From Desulfonatronum thiosulfatophilum (GTDB lineage: Bacteria; Desulfobacterota; Desulfovibrionia; Desulfovibrionales; Desulfonatronaceae), in NCBI RefSeq assembly GCF_900104215.1, contig NZ_FMXO01000001.1, positions 248,001-312,000 on the forward strand: a stretch of 64,000 bases of DNA. Direction: 5' to 3'. Position numbers and translations under genes: made by a program. The stretch's first letter is position 1. Every line of letters begins with the position of its first letter. Positions 17,204-26,129 of this stretch are shown piece after piece. A model generated the notes under the pieces. It was given only the letters and a program-made list of their open reading frames with translations, ran no database searches and was not told the DNA's origin.

Positions 17204-19108
17204 TCAGGCGGTGGCTGTTTCGGTTTCCCGCCGCACGCCTCGAGATGTGCGTAATGCGACAAACCCCACCAGACACAGCAAGGTCCCGCCGATCCAGACC
17301 CAGTTCACCAGCGGATGCGTGCTCATCCTCAGGCTGATGATGTCATCCTCGGTAAAGCCCAGCAGGGTTGCATAGAGTTCCTCGCCTAGGCTGAACCGGG
17401 TGGCGATTTTCGCATGGGGACGATCCCAGGTGCGGTAGCTGCGCCGCTGCGGCCTGATCTCGCCGATGACTTCGCCGTCCCTGGAAATTTCCAGTCGTGC
17501 GGCAAAAACCATCATCGCCGGAGTGCTCCACGTCTCCATGCCCTGGTAGGTTATGGTGTAATCCCTGATGGTCATGGATTCGCCGGGAGACAGGATCGCA
17601 TCGACCTCGGTCTTGTAGGGTCCGGAAACGGCAATGCCCAAAACCATCAGCGCCAGTCCGAAGTGCACTCCGTATGCGCCCCACGCGGTACGTCGCCGGC
17701 GCAGCCCGGGCTCCAGAACAAACAGCATCACGATGCTGACCAGAATTCCCAGACCGGCGCTTGCTCCGATCAGCGCCAGGGGCATGCGGATGCCGCCGAA
17801 CCAGAGCACCACGCCCAGAGCCACCCAGATTCCGATCAATGCCGCCAACCACTTGCCGTGGCGAACGCCCTCTTTCCACTGCACCCAAGGGCAAATCATC
17901 AGGATGACGGCGATCAGCGCGAAGAGCGGCAGGCAGACACGGTTGTAGAAGCCTGCATCCAGACCCATGGGATTTTCACTCCACAGGGAACTGATCACCG
18001 GCCAGAAGGTTCCCATCATGACCACCAGACCCAGAGTCAGCAGGATCCAGGCCGTGATCACGAGCAGACCTTGTCGGCTGAGCAGGCCGCTCAGCTCCTG
18101 ATTATCACGACTGGGTCCGAAAAAGAGGATCAAACCCGTGAGCATCATGCTGAAAATCATAAACAGCATCAGCGGGGTTCCCACGCCGCCGTCGCCGAAG
18201 GCATGCAGGGAATCGATTACTCCGCTGCGCACCAGATAGGTGGCCATGAAGCACAAGACCAGAGTCAGGACCATCAGGAGCACGTTCGTCTTGCCCAGGG
18301 CTTTGCGGCCCTGGCCAACGATGGCGGTGTGCAGGAAGGCCGTAGCGCTGAGCCAGGGAATCAGGGAAGCGTTTTCTACGGGATCCCAGGCCCAGTAGCC
18401 GCCCCAGCCCAATTCCAGGTACGCCCACCATCCGCCGAGGATGATGCCCATGGAGAGAAAGATCCAGGAAGTCAGGGTCCAGTTGTGGCCGACCTGAATC
18501 CAGGATTGTTTTTCTCCGGCAATCCAGCTGGCCAGGGCCAGACAGGCCGGAATAGTAAACCCGGCGTATCCCAGAAACAGCGTGGGCGGGTGAATGATCA
18601 TCCCCGGATGCTGGAGCAGAGGGTTCAACCCCTGGCCGTCCAGGGGAGCGGGAGAAATTTCAATGAACGGGTTTTGGACCCCGGTGAGCAGGTACATGAA
18701 GAAGGTCTGGACGCCGAGAAAAAAAATCCAGAAAAAGACCTTGGTCTGGCTCCCCAGCCCCTGGTACTTGGGAGAGAAGACCCACACCGTACCGAAAATG
18801 ACCACCATCCAGGCCCAGAACAGCATGGAACCGGCCTGGCCGGCCCAGAAGGCGGTCAGGGTGTAGAACATCGGCAGGGTCAGATCGGAATAGCGGCTGA
18901 CGTAGACCAGCGAAAAATCACGGCTGTAGAATGCATAGAACAGAAACAACGAACTGATGGTCACCAGGGTGCAGACGACGATCTGGGAGTTCTCCACCCA
19001 GGACAGAAGGCGCGATCTGCCTTCCCATGCCTGATAAATACAGGCCGCGGCTCCCAGTAAAGAGATCAGCAAAGCTGCCAGCAAAGAAAAATACGGAATG
19101 ATGTGCAT
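17204..19108 (-). CDS. ccmF: Cytochrome c haem lyase subunit CcmF
   Basis: Large polytopic inner-membrane protein (634 aa, about 14-15 hydrophobic segments) that attaches haem to apocytochrome c. The WWD motif is GGWWAYLELGWGGYWAWDPV (residues ~230-250), with the PVISSLWSENPMGLDAGFYN region after it. The start at 19108 is supported by GGAG seven bases upstream; a TTG six bases earlier is possible. In other bacteria it partners CcmH or CcmI, neither of which is visible in this cluster. Confidence 0.96.
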   Translation of the reverse strand: MHIIPYFSLLAALLISLLGAAACIYQAWEGRSRLLSWVENSQIVVCTLVTISSLFLFYAFYSRDFSLVYVSRYSDLTLPMFYTLTAFWAGQAGSMLFWAWMVVIFGTVWVFSPKYQGLGSQTKVFFWIFFLGVQTFFMYLLTGVQNPFIEISPAPLDGQGLNPLLQHPGMIIHPPTLFLGYAGFTIPACLALASWIAGEKQSWIQVGHNWTLTSWIFLSMGIILGGWWAYLELGWGGYWAWDPVENASLIPWLSATAFLHTAIVGQGRKALGKTNVLLMVLTLVLCFMATYLVRSGVIDSLHAFGDGGVGTPLMLFMIFSMMLTGLILFFGPSRDNQELSGLLSRQGLLVITAWILLTLGLVVMMGTFWPVISSLWSENPMGLDAGFYNRVCLPLFALIAVILMICPWVQWKEGVRHGKWLAALIGIWVALGVVLWFGGIRMPLALIGASAGLGILVSIVMLFVLEPGLRRRRTAWGAYGVHFGLALMVLGIAVSGPYKTEVDAILSPGESMTIRDYTITYQGMETWSTPAMMVFAARLEISRDGEVIGEIRPQRRSYRTWDRPHAKIATRFSLGEELYATLLGFTEDDIISLRMSTHPLVNWVWIGGTLLCLVGFVALRTSRGVRRETETATA

Positions 19109-19120
19109 GAACAATCTCCA

Positions 19121-19158
19121 AAAAAAACGGCCCGCTCATCTCATCCGCGGACCGCTTC
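19121..19158 (-). terminator. Terminator-like hairpin between ccmE and ccmF
   Basis: On the minus strand CGGTCCGC and GCGGGCCG pair (one G-T) around an 11-nt loop and are followed at once by eight T residues. Located inside the ccm operon, 72 bp after ccmE, it would attenuate the downstream genes rather than end the operon. Confidence 0.65.
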
Positions 19159-19180
19159 TGCAAAAGAATGGGGAAAGATA

Positions 19181-19600
19181 TCAGCCGGAACGGTTCTCCG
19201 CTTCATACTTGGACGGACACTTGGTCATCAGGGTCTTGGCATGGAAGTACTCGGCCTGGGCCTGGTACCCGCCCTCCAGGATCACCTCGGCCCCGGGCTC
19301 GAAGAGATCCGGCACGACGCCGCGAAACTGTACGGGAATTCGCTTAGAAGGATCGTCGCTGTCCTCCAGAAGAAACTGCACACCCATGGAATCCGCGTCG
19401 TACGCCAGTCCCTCCTTGGCCACGGTGCCAAAGAGGCGGATCTGTCGAATATCCTCGACAGGCATCGCCAATGCCTCGGAAACATTAAGAAAATAGATAC
19501 TGTTTTGCTTCAAACCAGTCATCAGCAACGTCCCGAAACCAGCAATAAACAGAACCAAAGCGACGGCATACACCATTCGCGAATTTTTTGCTTTTCTCAT
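19181..19600 (-). CDS. ccmE: Cytochrome c maturation protein CcmE, cysteine type
   Basis: Periplasmic haem chaperone of 139 aa anchored by one N-terminal helix (residues ~10-30). The OB-fold parts are present (IRLFGTVAKEG, VQFRGVVPDLFEPGAEVILEG). The haem-binding motif near the C-terminus reads KCPSKY, so the usual His is a Cys (CxxxY type, known from Desulfovibrio and archaea). The gene is first in the ccm operon. A sigma-70-like promoter stands 38 bp upstream. Confidence 0.95.
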   Translation of the reverse strand: MRKAKNSRMVYAVALVLFIAGFGTLLMTGLKQNSIYFLNVSEALAMPVEDIRQIRLFGTVAKEGLAYDADSMGVQFLLEDSDDPSKRIPVQFRGVVPDLFEPGAEVILEGGYQAQAEYFHAKTLMTKCPSKYEAENRSG

Positions 19601-19637
19601 GGACCTTTCACCTCATGTATTGATTGATGAAGATTGG

Positions 19638-19666
19638 ACCATAACTATTTCCGCAATGCCTGACAA
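19638..19666 (-). promoter_or_regulatory. Sigma-70-like promoter for the ccm operon
   Basis: Minus strand TTGTCA, 17 bases, TATGGT (5/6 and 4/6 matches) upstream of ccmE. The spacer from 19601 to 19849 holds no gene. Confidence 0.4.
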
Positions 19667-19849
19667 GAACTTGGCGTAAATCGGCCCACATAAAGCAACA
19701 CAACAAGACTTGAATGCACTGCGACAACGACGGGGGCTTCTACGTTTATGATCTACTGCACAATATTTTCCCGCAGAAGTCTTTCATTCCTGAAAAAGAC
19801 TGGAGGACGACCAAACGATCGCTGGTCCGTAAGATCTCCCATGCAACCG

Positions 19850-21343
19850 CTACTGCGCTCCAGCCATGAGCATGCCGATGCGTTTCATACGTTCCTTGTC
19901 GTCCACGGAAAAGTCATCCATGATCCGGCCTCGAAAAATGACTGCGATGCGGTCGGCCAGAGTCACGGCTTCGCGCAAATCTCCGGTGACCAGGAGAATT
20001 CCGGCATGGGCGCGGGCCTGCAGAAGCTGACGCCACACTTCCTCGGTGGAAGAGATATCCAGACCTTGGGTGGGTTGTTCGGCCACGATTAGCCGGGAGT
20101 TGCGATAGAATTCCCGGGCCAGGACCAGCTTTTGCAGATTCCCGCCGGACAACCGGCCCGCGGTCATATCCGGCCTGCCGGGCTGTACGTTGAATTCCTT
20201 GACCTTCTGGACAACTGTCTCCCTGGCCGCCCTACGTTGCAGCCACATTCCCCTGCAGAATCCCTGGCGGGTCGTCAATAAAAAATTGTCCGTCAGGGTC
20301 ATTTCCCGACAGACAGCCAGGCCCAGACGGTCTTCGGGGATATAGCTCAAGGTCTCCTTCCAAGAGGGATTGGCGAAAAAATCAGCCCATTCCTTGCCCA
20401 GGACCTCCACCCGCCCTGCTCCCGGCGGACGCAGTCCGGCCACGGTTTCCACCAGTTCCTTTTGCCCGTTTCCCGCCACGCCCACCAGGGCCATGACCTC
20501 TCCCTCGCGCACAACCAGGTTCACGTCATCCAGGCGAGGACCACTGAGATGCTCGATGCGCAGGACTTCCTCACCGGGAATCGATTCCGTCCGGTCAATG
20601 TCCAGTGAGACGCTGCGCCCCATCATCCGACTGGCCAGCTCTTCCTTGGACTGAATTTCATCGGCTTCCCACTGGCCGACCACTTCTCCGCCGCGCAACA
20701 CAGCCACGTCGTCGGCGACAGCGATCACTTCCTCCATCTTGTGGCTGATGAAAATGATGGCCTTGCCCTGCTCAGCCATGTTCCTCAAAGCTTCAAAGAG
20801 ATGCGCCGCCTCCACCGGAGTGAGAACCGCCGTGGGTTCGTCGAAAATCAAGATCTGGCTTTGACGGTACAGCAGCTTCAGAATTTCCACCAACTGCCGC
20901 TCGCCCATGGACAGATCCGCGATTCTGGAGCCGGGATCAATGGCCAGGTTGAACCGGCTGGCCAGATCACCCACTTCTCGCTCCATGGCCCGGCGGGAAA
21001 GCCAGAACGATTTCTCCTGGCCCAAAAGCACATTCTCGGCCACGGTCATCGCATTGACCAGCATGAAGCTCTGGTACACCATGCCGATGCCCGCCGCGAT
21101 GGAGTCCTTGGGCGAGGCGAACCGGGTCTCCCGGCCCCGGACAAGAATCCGACCGGCATCCGGGTGCAGGCGTCCGGCCAGAATACTCATCAGCGTGCTT
21201 TTGCCCGCCCCGTTCTCGCCGAGCAAAGCCAGGATTCGACCGCCATGGATGTCGAAACTGATGTTGTTGTTGGCCCGCACCGGCCCGAAGGACTTGGTCA
21301 GGCCTTCCAGGCGTATCAAAGGGATTTCCGCGGTGGAGGTCAC
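19850..21343 (-). CDS. Nucleoside/simple-sugar ABC transporter, ATP-binding protein
   Basis: Double ABC ATPase of 497 aa of the RbsA/NupO (YufO) type. The first domain has Walker A GENGAGKST and Walker B ILIFDEPTAVLT with signature LSMGERQLVEI; the second (from ~255) has a degenerate Walker A (GVAGNGQKE) and signature LSGGNLQKLVLAREF, as usual for this family. It ends an operon of transporter genes and starts four bases after the permease upstream. The partner binding protein is of the BMP type, which points to nucleosides or purine bases as substrates. Confidence 0.92.
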   Translation of the reverse strand: MTSTAEIPLIRLEGLTKSFGPVRANNNISFDIHGGRILALLGENGAGKSTLMSILAGRLHPDAGRILVRGRETRFASPKDSIAAGIGMVYQSFMLVNAMTVAENVLLGQEKSFWLSRRAMEREVGDLASRFNLAIDPGSRIADLSMGERQLVEILKLLYRQSQILIFDEPTAVLTPVEAAHLFEALRNMAEQGKAIIFISHKMEEVIAVADDVAVLRGGEVVGQWEADEIQSKEELASRMMGRSVSLDIDRTESIPGEEVLRIEHLSGPRLDDVNLVVREGEVMALVGVAGNGQKELVETVAGLRPPGAGRVEVLGKEWADFFANPSWKETLSYIPEDRLGLAVCREMTLTDNFLLTTRQGFCRGMWLQRRAARETVVQKVKEFNVQPGRPDMTAGRLSGGNLQKLVLAREFYRNSRLIVAEQPTQGLDISSTEEVWRQLLQARAHAGILLVTGDLREAVTLADRIAVIFRGRIMDDFSVDDKERMKRIGMLMAGAQ

Positions 21344-21347
21344 AAAT

Positions 21348-22268
21348 TTATTCCTCAGGTGGGATGTTCACGCCCAGGGCAGCAGGAGCCGCGCTGCCCC
21401 GGCCGGTCATGGTGGAGGCGACCAGCACCAGAATGGTCAAGGCATAGGGAAGCATCAGCAGGAATGAGGACGGAATATCCGTTCCCGTGGCTTGCAGGCG
21501 CAATTGAAAGGCCATCACGCCGCCGAAGAGATAGGCGCCGAATACGGCCCGCCCCGGTCGCCAGAATGAAAATATGACCAGGGCCACGGCGATCCATCCC
21601 CGCCCGGCGGTCAACCCGCTGGTCCAGAGATGAATGTAGGCCAGGGACAGATAGGCTCCCCCCAATCCGACCAGAAACCCACCCATGATGATCCCCAGCC
21701 AGCGCAGGCCGATCACGTTCAATCCGGCCGTGGCCGCGGCTGCCGGGTTTTCGCCCACGGAGCGCAGATGCAACCCCAGCCGGGTATGGCGAAAGAACAG
21801 CCAGATCAGTACCGGCAACCCGAAGGAAAGGTAGACCAGGACGTCGTGGTTGAAAAGAATCGGTCCCAGAACGGGAATGTCCGACAATACGGGCAACGGG
21901 ACCCTGAAAAAACCGATGCCCTGGGATCCGATCAGGGGCGTGCCCAAGAAATTGGCCAAGCCTGTTCCTAGGATAGTCAGGGCCAGGCCGGAAACCACCT
22001 GGTTGCCCTGGAACCCCAAGCAGACCATGCCGTGCAACGCGGCCAACATCGCGGCGCAAAAACCGCCCATCAAGAACCCCAGCCAGGGGCTGCCGGTGGT
22101 CAGACTGAACCAGAACGCACCCAACGCCCCGACCATCATCATCCCCTCGACGCCCAGGTTGAGCACGCCGGATTTCTCCGTAACCATCTCTCCCAGCGTC
22201 GCATACAGAATCGGCGTCCCGGACTGCACGGCCGCGGCAAGCAAAGCGATGATGAGTTCAATGGGCAT
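21348..22268 (-). CDS. BMP-type ABC transporter permease (NupQ-like)
   Basis: Membrane subunit of 306 aa with eight or nine hydrophobic segments. The conserved start (LYATLGEMVTEKSGVLNLGVEGMMMVGA) is the hallmark of the YufQ/NupQ permeases. It forms a heterodimer with the permease at 22498. Its start is 229 bp from that gene, in a spacer filled by hexamer tracts. The next gene, the ATPase, follows after 4 bp. Confidence 0.93.
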   Translation of the reverse strand: MPIELIIALLAAAVQSGTPILYATLGEMVTEKSGVLNLGVEGMMMVGALGAFWFSLTTGSPWLGFLMGGFCAAMLAALHGMVCLGFQGNQVVSGLALTILGTGLANFLGTPLIGSQGIGFFRVPLPVLSDIPVLGPILFNHDVLVYLSFGLPVLIWLFFRHTRLGLHLRSVGENPAAAATAGLNVIGLRWLGIIMGGFLVGLGGAYLSLAYIHLWTSGLTAGRGWIAVALVIFSFWRPGRAVFGAYLFGGVMAFQLRLQATGTDIPSSFLLMLPYALTILVLVASTMTGRGSAAPAALGVNIPPEE

Positions 22269-22305
22269 GAACTGTATCCTCGATTAACAGCAACTAATTC
22301 TCCCC

Positions 22306-22485
22306 TCGCAATCAAAATCGCCACCGAAATCGAAATCGATCAGAACCAAATTGTAAGCGCACGCCTCATCGCCATCAATCCGTAACGGGGAAGACTCAGC
22401 CAAATCATCCAGTCGATCAAATAAGCCATCGGTAAACACGATATTTTCGATTGCGATTGCGATTACGATTTCGATTTTGATTGAG
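22306..22485. repeat. Second inverted pair of hexamer tracts
   Basis: Left arm 22306-22341 (AATCAAAATCG, GAAATCGAAATCGATC) and right arm 22447-22485 (CGATTGCGATTGCGATTACG, GATTTCGATTTTG) are degenerate hexamers in opposite orientation. They sit between two permease genes, so they would lie in the mRNA. Confidence 0.78.
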
Positions 22486-22497
22486 ATGTATTGATCA

Positions 22498-23568
22498 TCA
22501 ATTTGTTGTGCGTCTTTCGATGCGCAGAGTGTACGTTGTGAAGAACTGGCCGGAAAGGACGGTGAGCAGGATCAATCCTTCCAGGATGAACCCGAAGGCG
22601 GCGGGGACCCGGAGTTCAAGTTGGAGAACCTCGACCCCGACCCGCAAACCGGCGAGCAGAAAGGCGGCCAGGGCCATTGGGCCGATTTTGAGGCGGGCGA
22701 CCCAGGCCACGACGATGGCGGTGTAGCCGTAGCCGACCATCACGCTGGGCTGAAGGCGATGGGCCACCGCCGACGTCTCCACGAACCCGGCCCATCCGAC
22801 GATCATGCCGCAGATGCCCATGACCAGAAAAACAAGAAAGCCGTAGGGCATGAAGGCATAGCGGGCCGTGCGCAGGCTCTCCCCGCTGGCCTTGATCTCG
22901 TATCCCAATCGGGTTTTGTTCAGAAAAACCCAGGCCAGAATGCTCAGGACTACGCACAACACCAGGCCCCAATGCAGCCGACCGGCGCCGATCATGCCGA
23001 TCTGCGCTGCCGCCGGGTATTCCATGGTCATGGGAAAACCCATTCCCCGCGGATCCTTCCAGGGGCCGTAAACCAGATAACTCAGCAGCAGGATGCCGAT
23101 ATAGTTCAGCATCAGGGTGGAGATGATCTCGTTCACGCCCAGGCGCACCTTGGTCCAGGCCGGAAGCAGGGCCCACGCTGCGCCTGCCGCGCCGGAACAG
23201 AGCATCATCAAGGGCAGCAGAACATATCCGGGCAAGGTTGGGAAGGTCAGCACGGCCCAGGCGGCTCCGATGGCGCCCAGGGCGAACTGTCCCTCCGCCC
23301 CGATGTTCCAGATCTGCATCCGGAAGGTGAAGGAGACGCCGAGAGCGCAGAGGTAAATGGGAATCGCCTTGAGCAGCGAGTCTTCCAGGGACCATGTATG
23401 GCCGAAGCCGCCTTCCCAGAGCAGGGCCATGGCCCGCAAGGGAGGAATGCCCTGCACCAGCAGCGCCAAGCATGCCAGTCCCAGTGAAAAAGCCAGGGCA
23501 GTTAAAAAAACAAGGACCGAGCCCCAGTACAGGGGCTCGGTCCTTTTCTTGACGCGAAATAACCTCAT
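22498..23568 (-). CDS. BMP-type ABC transporter permease (NupP-like)
   Basis: Membrane subunit of 356 aa with about ten hydrophobic segments. The block FTFRMQIWNIGAEGQFALGAIGA (residues ~80-102) marks the YufP/NupP type. Its first 20 codons contain the whole stem of an intrinsic terminator (see 23504-23545). If the start is right, the hairpin codes for RTEPLYWGSVL; no better start is visible downstream. It is the second membrane subunit of the transporter. Confidence 0.92.
   Translation of the reverse strand: MRLFRVKKRTEPLYWGSVLVFLTALAFSLGLACLALLVQGIPPLRAMALLWEGGFGHTWSLEDSLLKAIPIYLCALGVSFTFRMQIWNIGAEGQFALGAIGAAWAVLTFPTLPGYVLLPLMMLCSGAAGAAWALLPAWTKVRLGVNEIISTLMLNYIGILLLSYLVYGPWKDPRGMGFPMTMEYPAAAQIGMIGAGRLHWGLVLCVVLSILAWVFLNKTRLGYEIKASGESLRTARYAFMPYGFLVFLVMGICGMIVGWAGFVETSAVAHRLQPSVMVGYGYTAIVVAWVARLKIGPMALAAFLLAGLRVGVEVLQLELRVPAAFGFILEGLILLTVLSGQFFTTYTLRIERRTTN
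23504..23545 (-). terminator. Strong terminator/attenuator inside the permease 5' end
   Basis: AAGGACCGAGCCCC and GGGGCTCGGTCCTT form a perfect 14-bp stem with a 6-nt loop (23512-23545), then seven T on the minus strand (23504-23510). It lies after the binding-protein gene and inside the first codons of the next gene, which would lower permease expression relative to the binding protein. Confidence 0.8.
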
Positions 23569-23617
23569 GCCGTCAATGGAAACAGTTCAGGAAGCAGAGC
23601 TTGCTCTGAAATGCATT

Positions 23618-24682
23618 TTACTGCGTGGTTCCCACCACTCCGTTCACGAACCAGTTCATGGACAGCATTTCCTCATCCGTGGCCCGAACGCCTTCCGGAA
23701 TGCGAACTTCACCTTTCTGGTCCAGCACGGGGCCAACGAAAACATCGGTTTCACCGGAGCGAATTTCTTCCTTCTTGGCAAGGACCCTGTCCTGAACCTC
23801 CTGGGGCACCATGGGGCCGAAGGGCGCCAGGTCCACCAGACCCCGATCCAAGCCCCACCAGATGCTCTCGCTTTCCCAGGTGCCTTCCCGCACGGCCTGC
23901 ACGACATGCTTGTACACCTCGGCCCAGTTCCAGACCGGAGCGGTAAGGTGGGCGCGGGGAGCAAAGGAACTCATGTCCGAATTGTAGCCCACGGAATAGA
24001 CGCCGCGCTCCTGCGCCGCGACCTGGGGACCGGGAGAGTCCTGGTGCATGGCGATGACATCGGCTCCCACGTCCAGCAGACTGTTGGCCGCTTCTTTTTC
24101 CAGGGCGGGATCATACCAGGTGGAACTCCAGACAACACGAACCTGGACATCCGGATTCACGGCCTGGGCGCCCAGAGCGAAGGCATTGATGCCTCGAATG
24201 ACTTCGGGAATGGGGAACGCGGCCACGTATCCAAGAATGTTCGATTTCGTCATCGAGCCGGCGACCATTCCGGAAAGGTATCGGGGCTGATACATCCGGC
24301 CGAAATACGTGCCGACGTTTTCCGCCTGTTTGTAGCCGGAGCAGTGCATGAACACCACGTTCGGGAACTGGGCGGCGACCTTGAGCACCGGGTCCATGTA
24401 GCCGAAGCTGGTGGCAAAGATCAGGTTGTGCCCGCGCCGGGCCATGTTCAGCAGCACCCGCTCCGCATCCGGACCTTCAGCAACGGATTCGACAAACGTG
24501 GTTTCCACGCCCTCCAGCGCCTCAATGGCCAGACGGCCCTGATCATGCGCATGGGACCAGCCGGCATCGCCGATGGGTGATACGTACACGAAACCGGCCC
24601 TGATCTCTTTGGCCGCGACCGCTGCCGGCATGCTGATCAGCATCAGGCATAACAGCACAAGACCTGTCAAATTGCGTTTCAT
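23618..24682 (-). CDS. BMP-family ABC transporter substrate-binding protein
   Basis: Periplasmic binding protein of 354 aa with a signal peptide (MKRNLTG then a hydrophobic core, cleavage near AAVAA-KE). It matches the BMP/PnrA family: IRAGFVYVSPIGDAGWSHAHDQGR at the mature start and later NPDVQVRVVWSSTWYDPALEKEAA. These proteins bind nucleosides or purines; the exact ligand is not readable. The start has GGAGG 8 nt upstream. The Gpt-like enzyme just upstream supports purine uptake. Confidence 0.93.
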   Translation of the reverse strand: MKRNLTGLVLLCLMLISMPAAVAAKEIRAGFVYVSPIGDAGWSHAHDQGRLAIEALEGVETTFVESVAEGPDAERVLLNMARRGHNLIFATSFGYMDPVLKVAAQFPNVVFMHCSGYKQAENVGTYFGRMYQPRYLSGMVAGSMTKSNILGYVAAFPIPEVIRGINAFALGAQAVNPDVQVRVVWSSTWYDPALEKEAANSLLDVGADVIAMHQDSPGPQVAAQERGVYSVGYNSDMSSFAPRAHLTAPVWNWAEVYKHVVQAVREGTWESESIWWGLDRGLVDLAPFGPMVPQEVQDRVLAKKEEIRSGETDVFVGPVLDQKGEVRIPEGVRATDEEMLSMNWFVNGVVGTTQ

Positions 24683-24781
24683 TCTGGGATCCTCCAAATG
24701 GTTGGCGAAAATTTATTCAGCGGAAATAGTCCAGCAACAGTGAACTTGCAAGAAAAAAAGCCCCATAAAAGGACACCGCAA

Positions 24782-25282
24782 TCAAGTCGACGATTTGCTC
24801 CGTTGATCCACCATCGGCTCGACAAAGCGGGATTCGGCGTCCCAGGGGAAGAGAATCCAGGTGTCCTGGCTGACTTCAGTGATGTAGGTATCCACCATGG
24901 GACGGCCGTCCGGCTTGGCGTAAACCGTGGCGAAATGAGCCTTCGGCAGCATGTCCCGGACAATACGAGCGGTGCGGCCGGTGTCCACGAGATCATCAAT
25001 GATCAAGGTCCGGGTAGCGTCCTCGTCCGTAATGGGCTGAAAGCTTTTGAGCACATTGCTCTGGCCTTGATCCTGCCAAGCATAGCTGGACACGCAAACC
25101 GTATCTATGACCCGAATTTCCAACTCCCTGGCGATCACCGCCGCGGGCACCAGTCCGCCCCTGGTGATGGTCACGATTTTGCTCCAGGGGCCGATGTCCA
25201 GCAACCGCCACGCCAGTGCCTTGGAATCCCGGTGCAGTTGCTCCCAGGAAATATGGTACAGCCTTTCGTATCGATCTTTCAT
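24782..25282 (-). CDS. gpt: Xanthine/guanine phosphoribosyltransferase
   Basis: Purine salvage enzyme of 166 aa joining xanthine, guanine or hypoxanthine to PRPP. The PRPP loop is [14 protein letters not shown] (~residues 92-105), [19 protein letters not shown] matches the Gpt family, and the end has the WILFPWDAE segment typical of Gpt. It is first in the transporter operon, which fits uptake coupled to phosphoribosylation. Confidence 0.93.
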   Translation of the reverse strand: MKDRYERLYHISWEQLHRDSKALAWRLLDIGPWSKIVTITRGGLVPAAVIARELEIRVIDTVCVSSYAWQDQGQSNVLKSFQPITDEDATRTLIIDDLVDTGRTARIVRDMLPKAHFATVYAKPDGRPMVDTYITEVSQDTWILFPWDAESRFVEPMVDQRSKSST

Positions 25283-25641
25283 GTTTTAAAGTTGGTAGAT
25301 GTTGTCGGGATCACACCGTGAACGTAGTGACTGGCTCATCGGCGGTCTGGCTAGCTTCCATGAAAAACAAGATGTAGAGCAACAATTCAGCAAATTCTAA
25401 TCGTACACGGGATTGGTCCGGCTTGCTTGATTTGCGGATCTCGCAAGTTTGACTGAGCCAGGATTCGTTCATCGAACCATTGCCGTACATTTGGAGCACA
25501 AAATGAAGTTTATTCAAAGCAATGGTTCGATGTTACGAAGCCGGCGAAGGAGTTTGCGAGGCCGCAAAATCAAGGCAAGCCGGACCTTAACTGGGTAGTT
25601 ACGATGTAGAAATCAAGGCAAACAACAAACGCGAAGGAAGA
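25283..25641. repeat. Repeat-filled spacer with a palindromic element
   Basis: These 359 bp hold no convincing gene. The part 25430-25545 resembles 60650-60780: both have ACTGAGCCAGGATTCG, an ATCGA-CATTGCC arm and a complementary AACAATGGTTCGAT-type arm, then TGTTACGAAGCC. The part 25551-25604 (GCGAGGCCGCAAAATCAAGGCAAGCCGG and a closing TAGTTAC) resembles 56874-56929. Confidence 0.7.
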
Positions 25642-25929
25642 TCACGAGTCGCGATGGTCTCGCGAATCATCCAACCGCTTGATCTCATAGTCGTAGGTTT
25701 TTCGAGCCTCAAATTCCCTGTGTACGGTTTCTTGTCCCTGCTTGCCCATTTTCCGCAGCATCCATTTCCAGCGTATCCACATCACCAAAGCAGCGGTAAA
25801 CACGAAGGAGATGAACACCAGAAAAAAGATCGCCCCCAGAAATATTCCGAGGATCGCCAGGGGCAGCAATAAGATCCAGCCCCACCAAGGGAAGCGAGGA
25901 GAGAGAAAAAAAATACGTCGTTGGTTCAT
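25642..25929 (-). CDS. Small membrane protein, unknown function
   Basis: Protein of 95 aa with two adjacent hydrophobic helices (residues ~14-52, WWGWILLLPLAILGIFLGAIFFL and onward) and a basic, charged C-terminal half that would be cytoplasmic. No family is recognised. No strong ribosome site is visible. Its composition is membrane-like and unlike a chance frame, but the call stays moderate. Confidence 0.55.
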   Translation of the reverse strand: MNQRRIFFLSPRFPWWGWILLLPLAILGIFLGAIFFLVFISFVFTAALVMWIRWKWMLRKMGKQGQETVHREFEARKTYDYEIKRLDDSRDHRDS

Positions 25930-26129
25930 GGCGTAGATTCAATGAGTAACCACTTGTCCGATGCCTTCGAGACCTGATTGTCTTGATGTTTGGGTATCCG
26001 GCCTGTTGACCAAACATGCCTGTTCATATCTGAATTTATGACTTCAATGCTGATTGGGCCGTGCACCGGCTGCCGGGGATCTGAAATCACGACAATCAGG
26101 CAGGAGGCCGGAATATTGGTTACTTCAGG

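Noticed and set aside
17414-19060. 548-codon open frame on the plus strand
   Set aside because: Antisense shadow of ccmF; Gln/His/Pro-rich with no family motif.
23357-24580. 407-codon open frame on the plus strand
   Set aside because: Antisense to the BMP binding protein and permease start.
25311-25517. 68-codon frame on the minus strand
   Set aside because: It lies in a non-coding repeat region, without ribosome site or known motif; not a convincing transposase remnant.
25283-25641. Purine riboswitch ahead of the gpt-transporter operon
   Set aside because: I looked for the purine aptamer's conserved loops and saw none; the region is repeat sequence instead.
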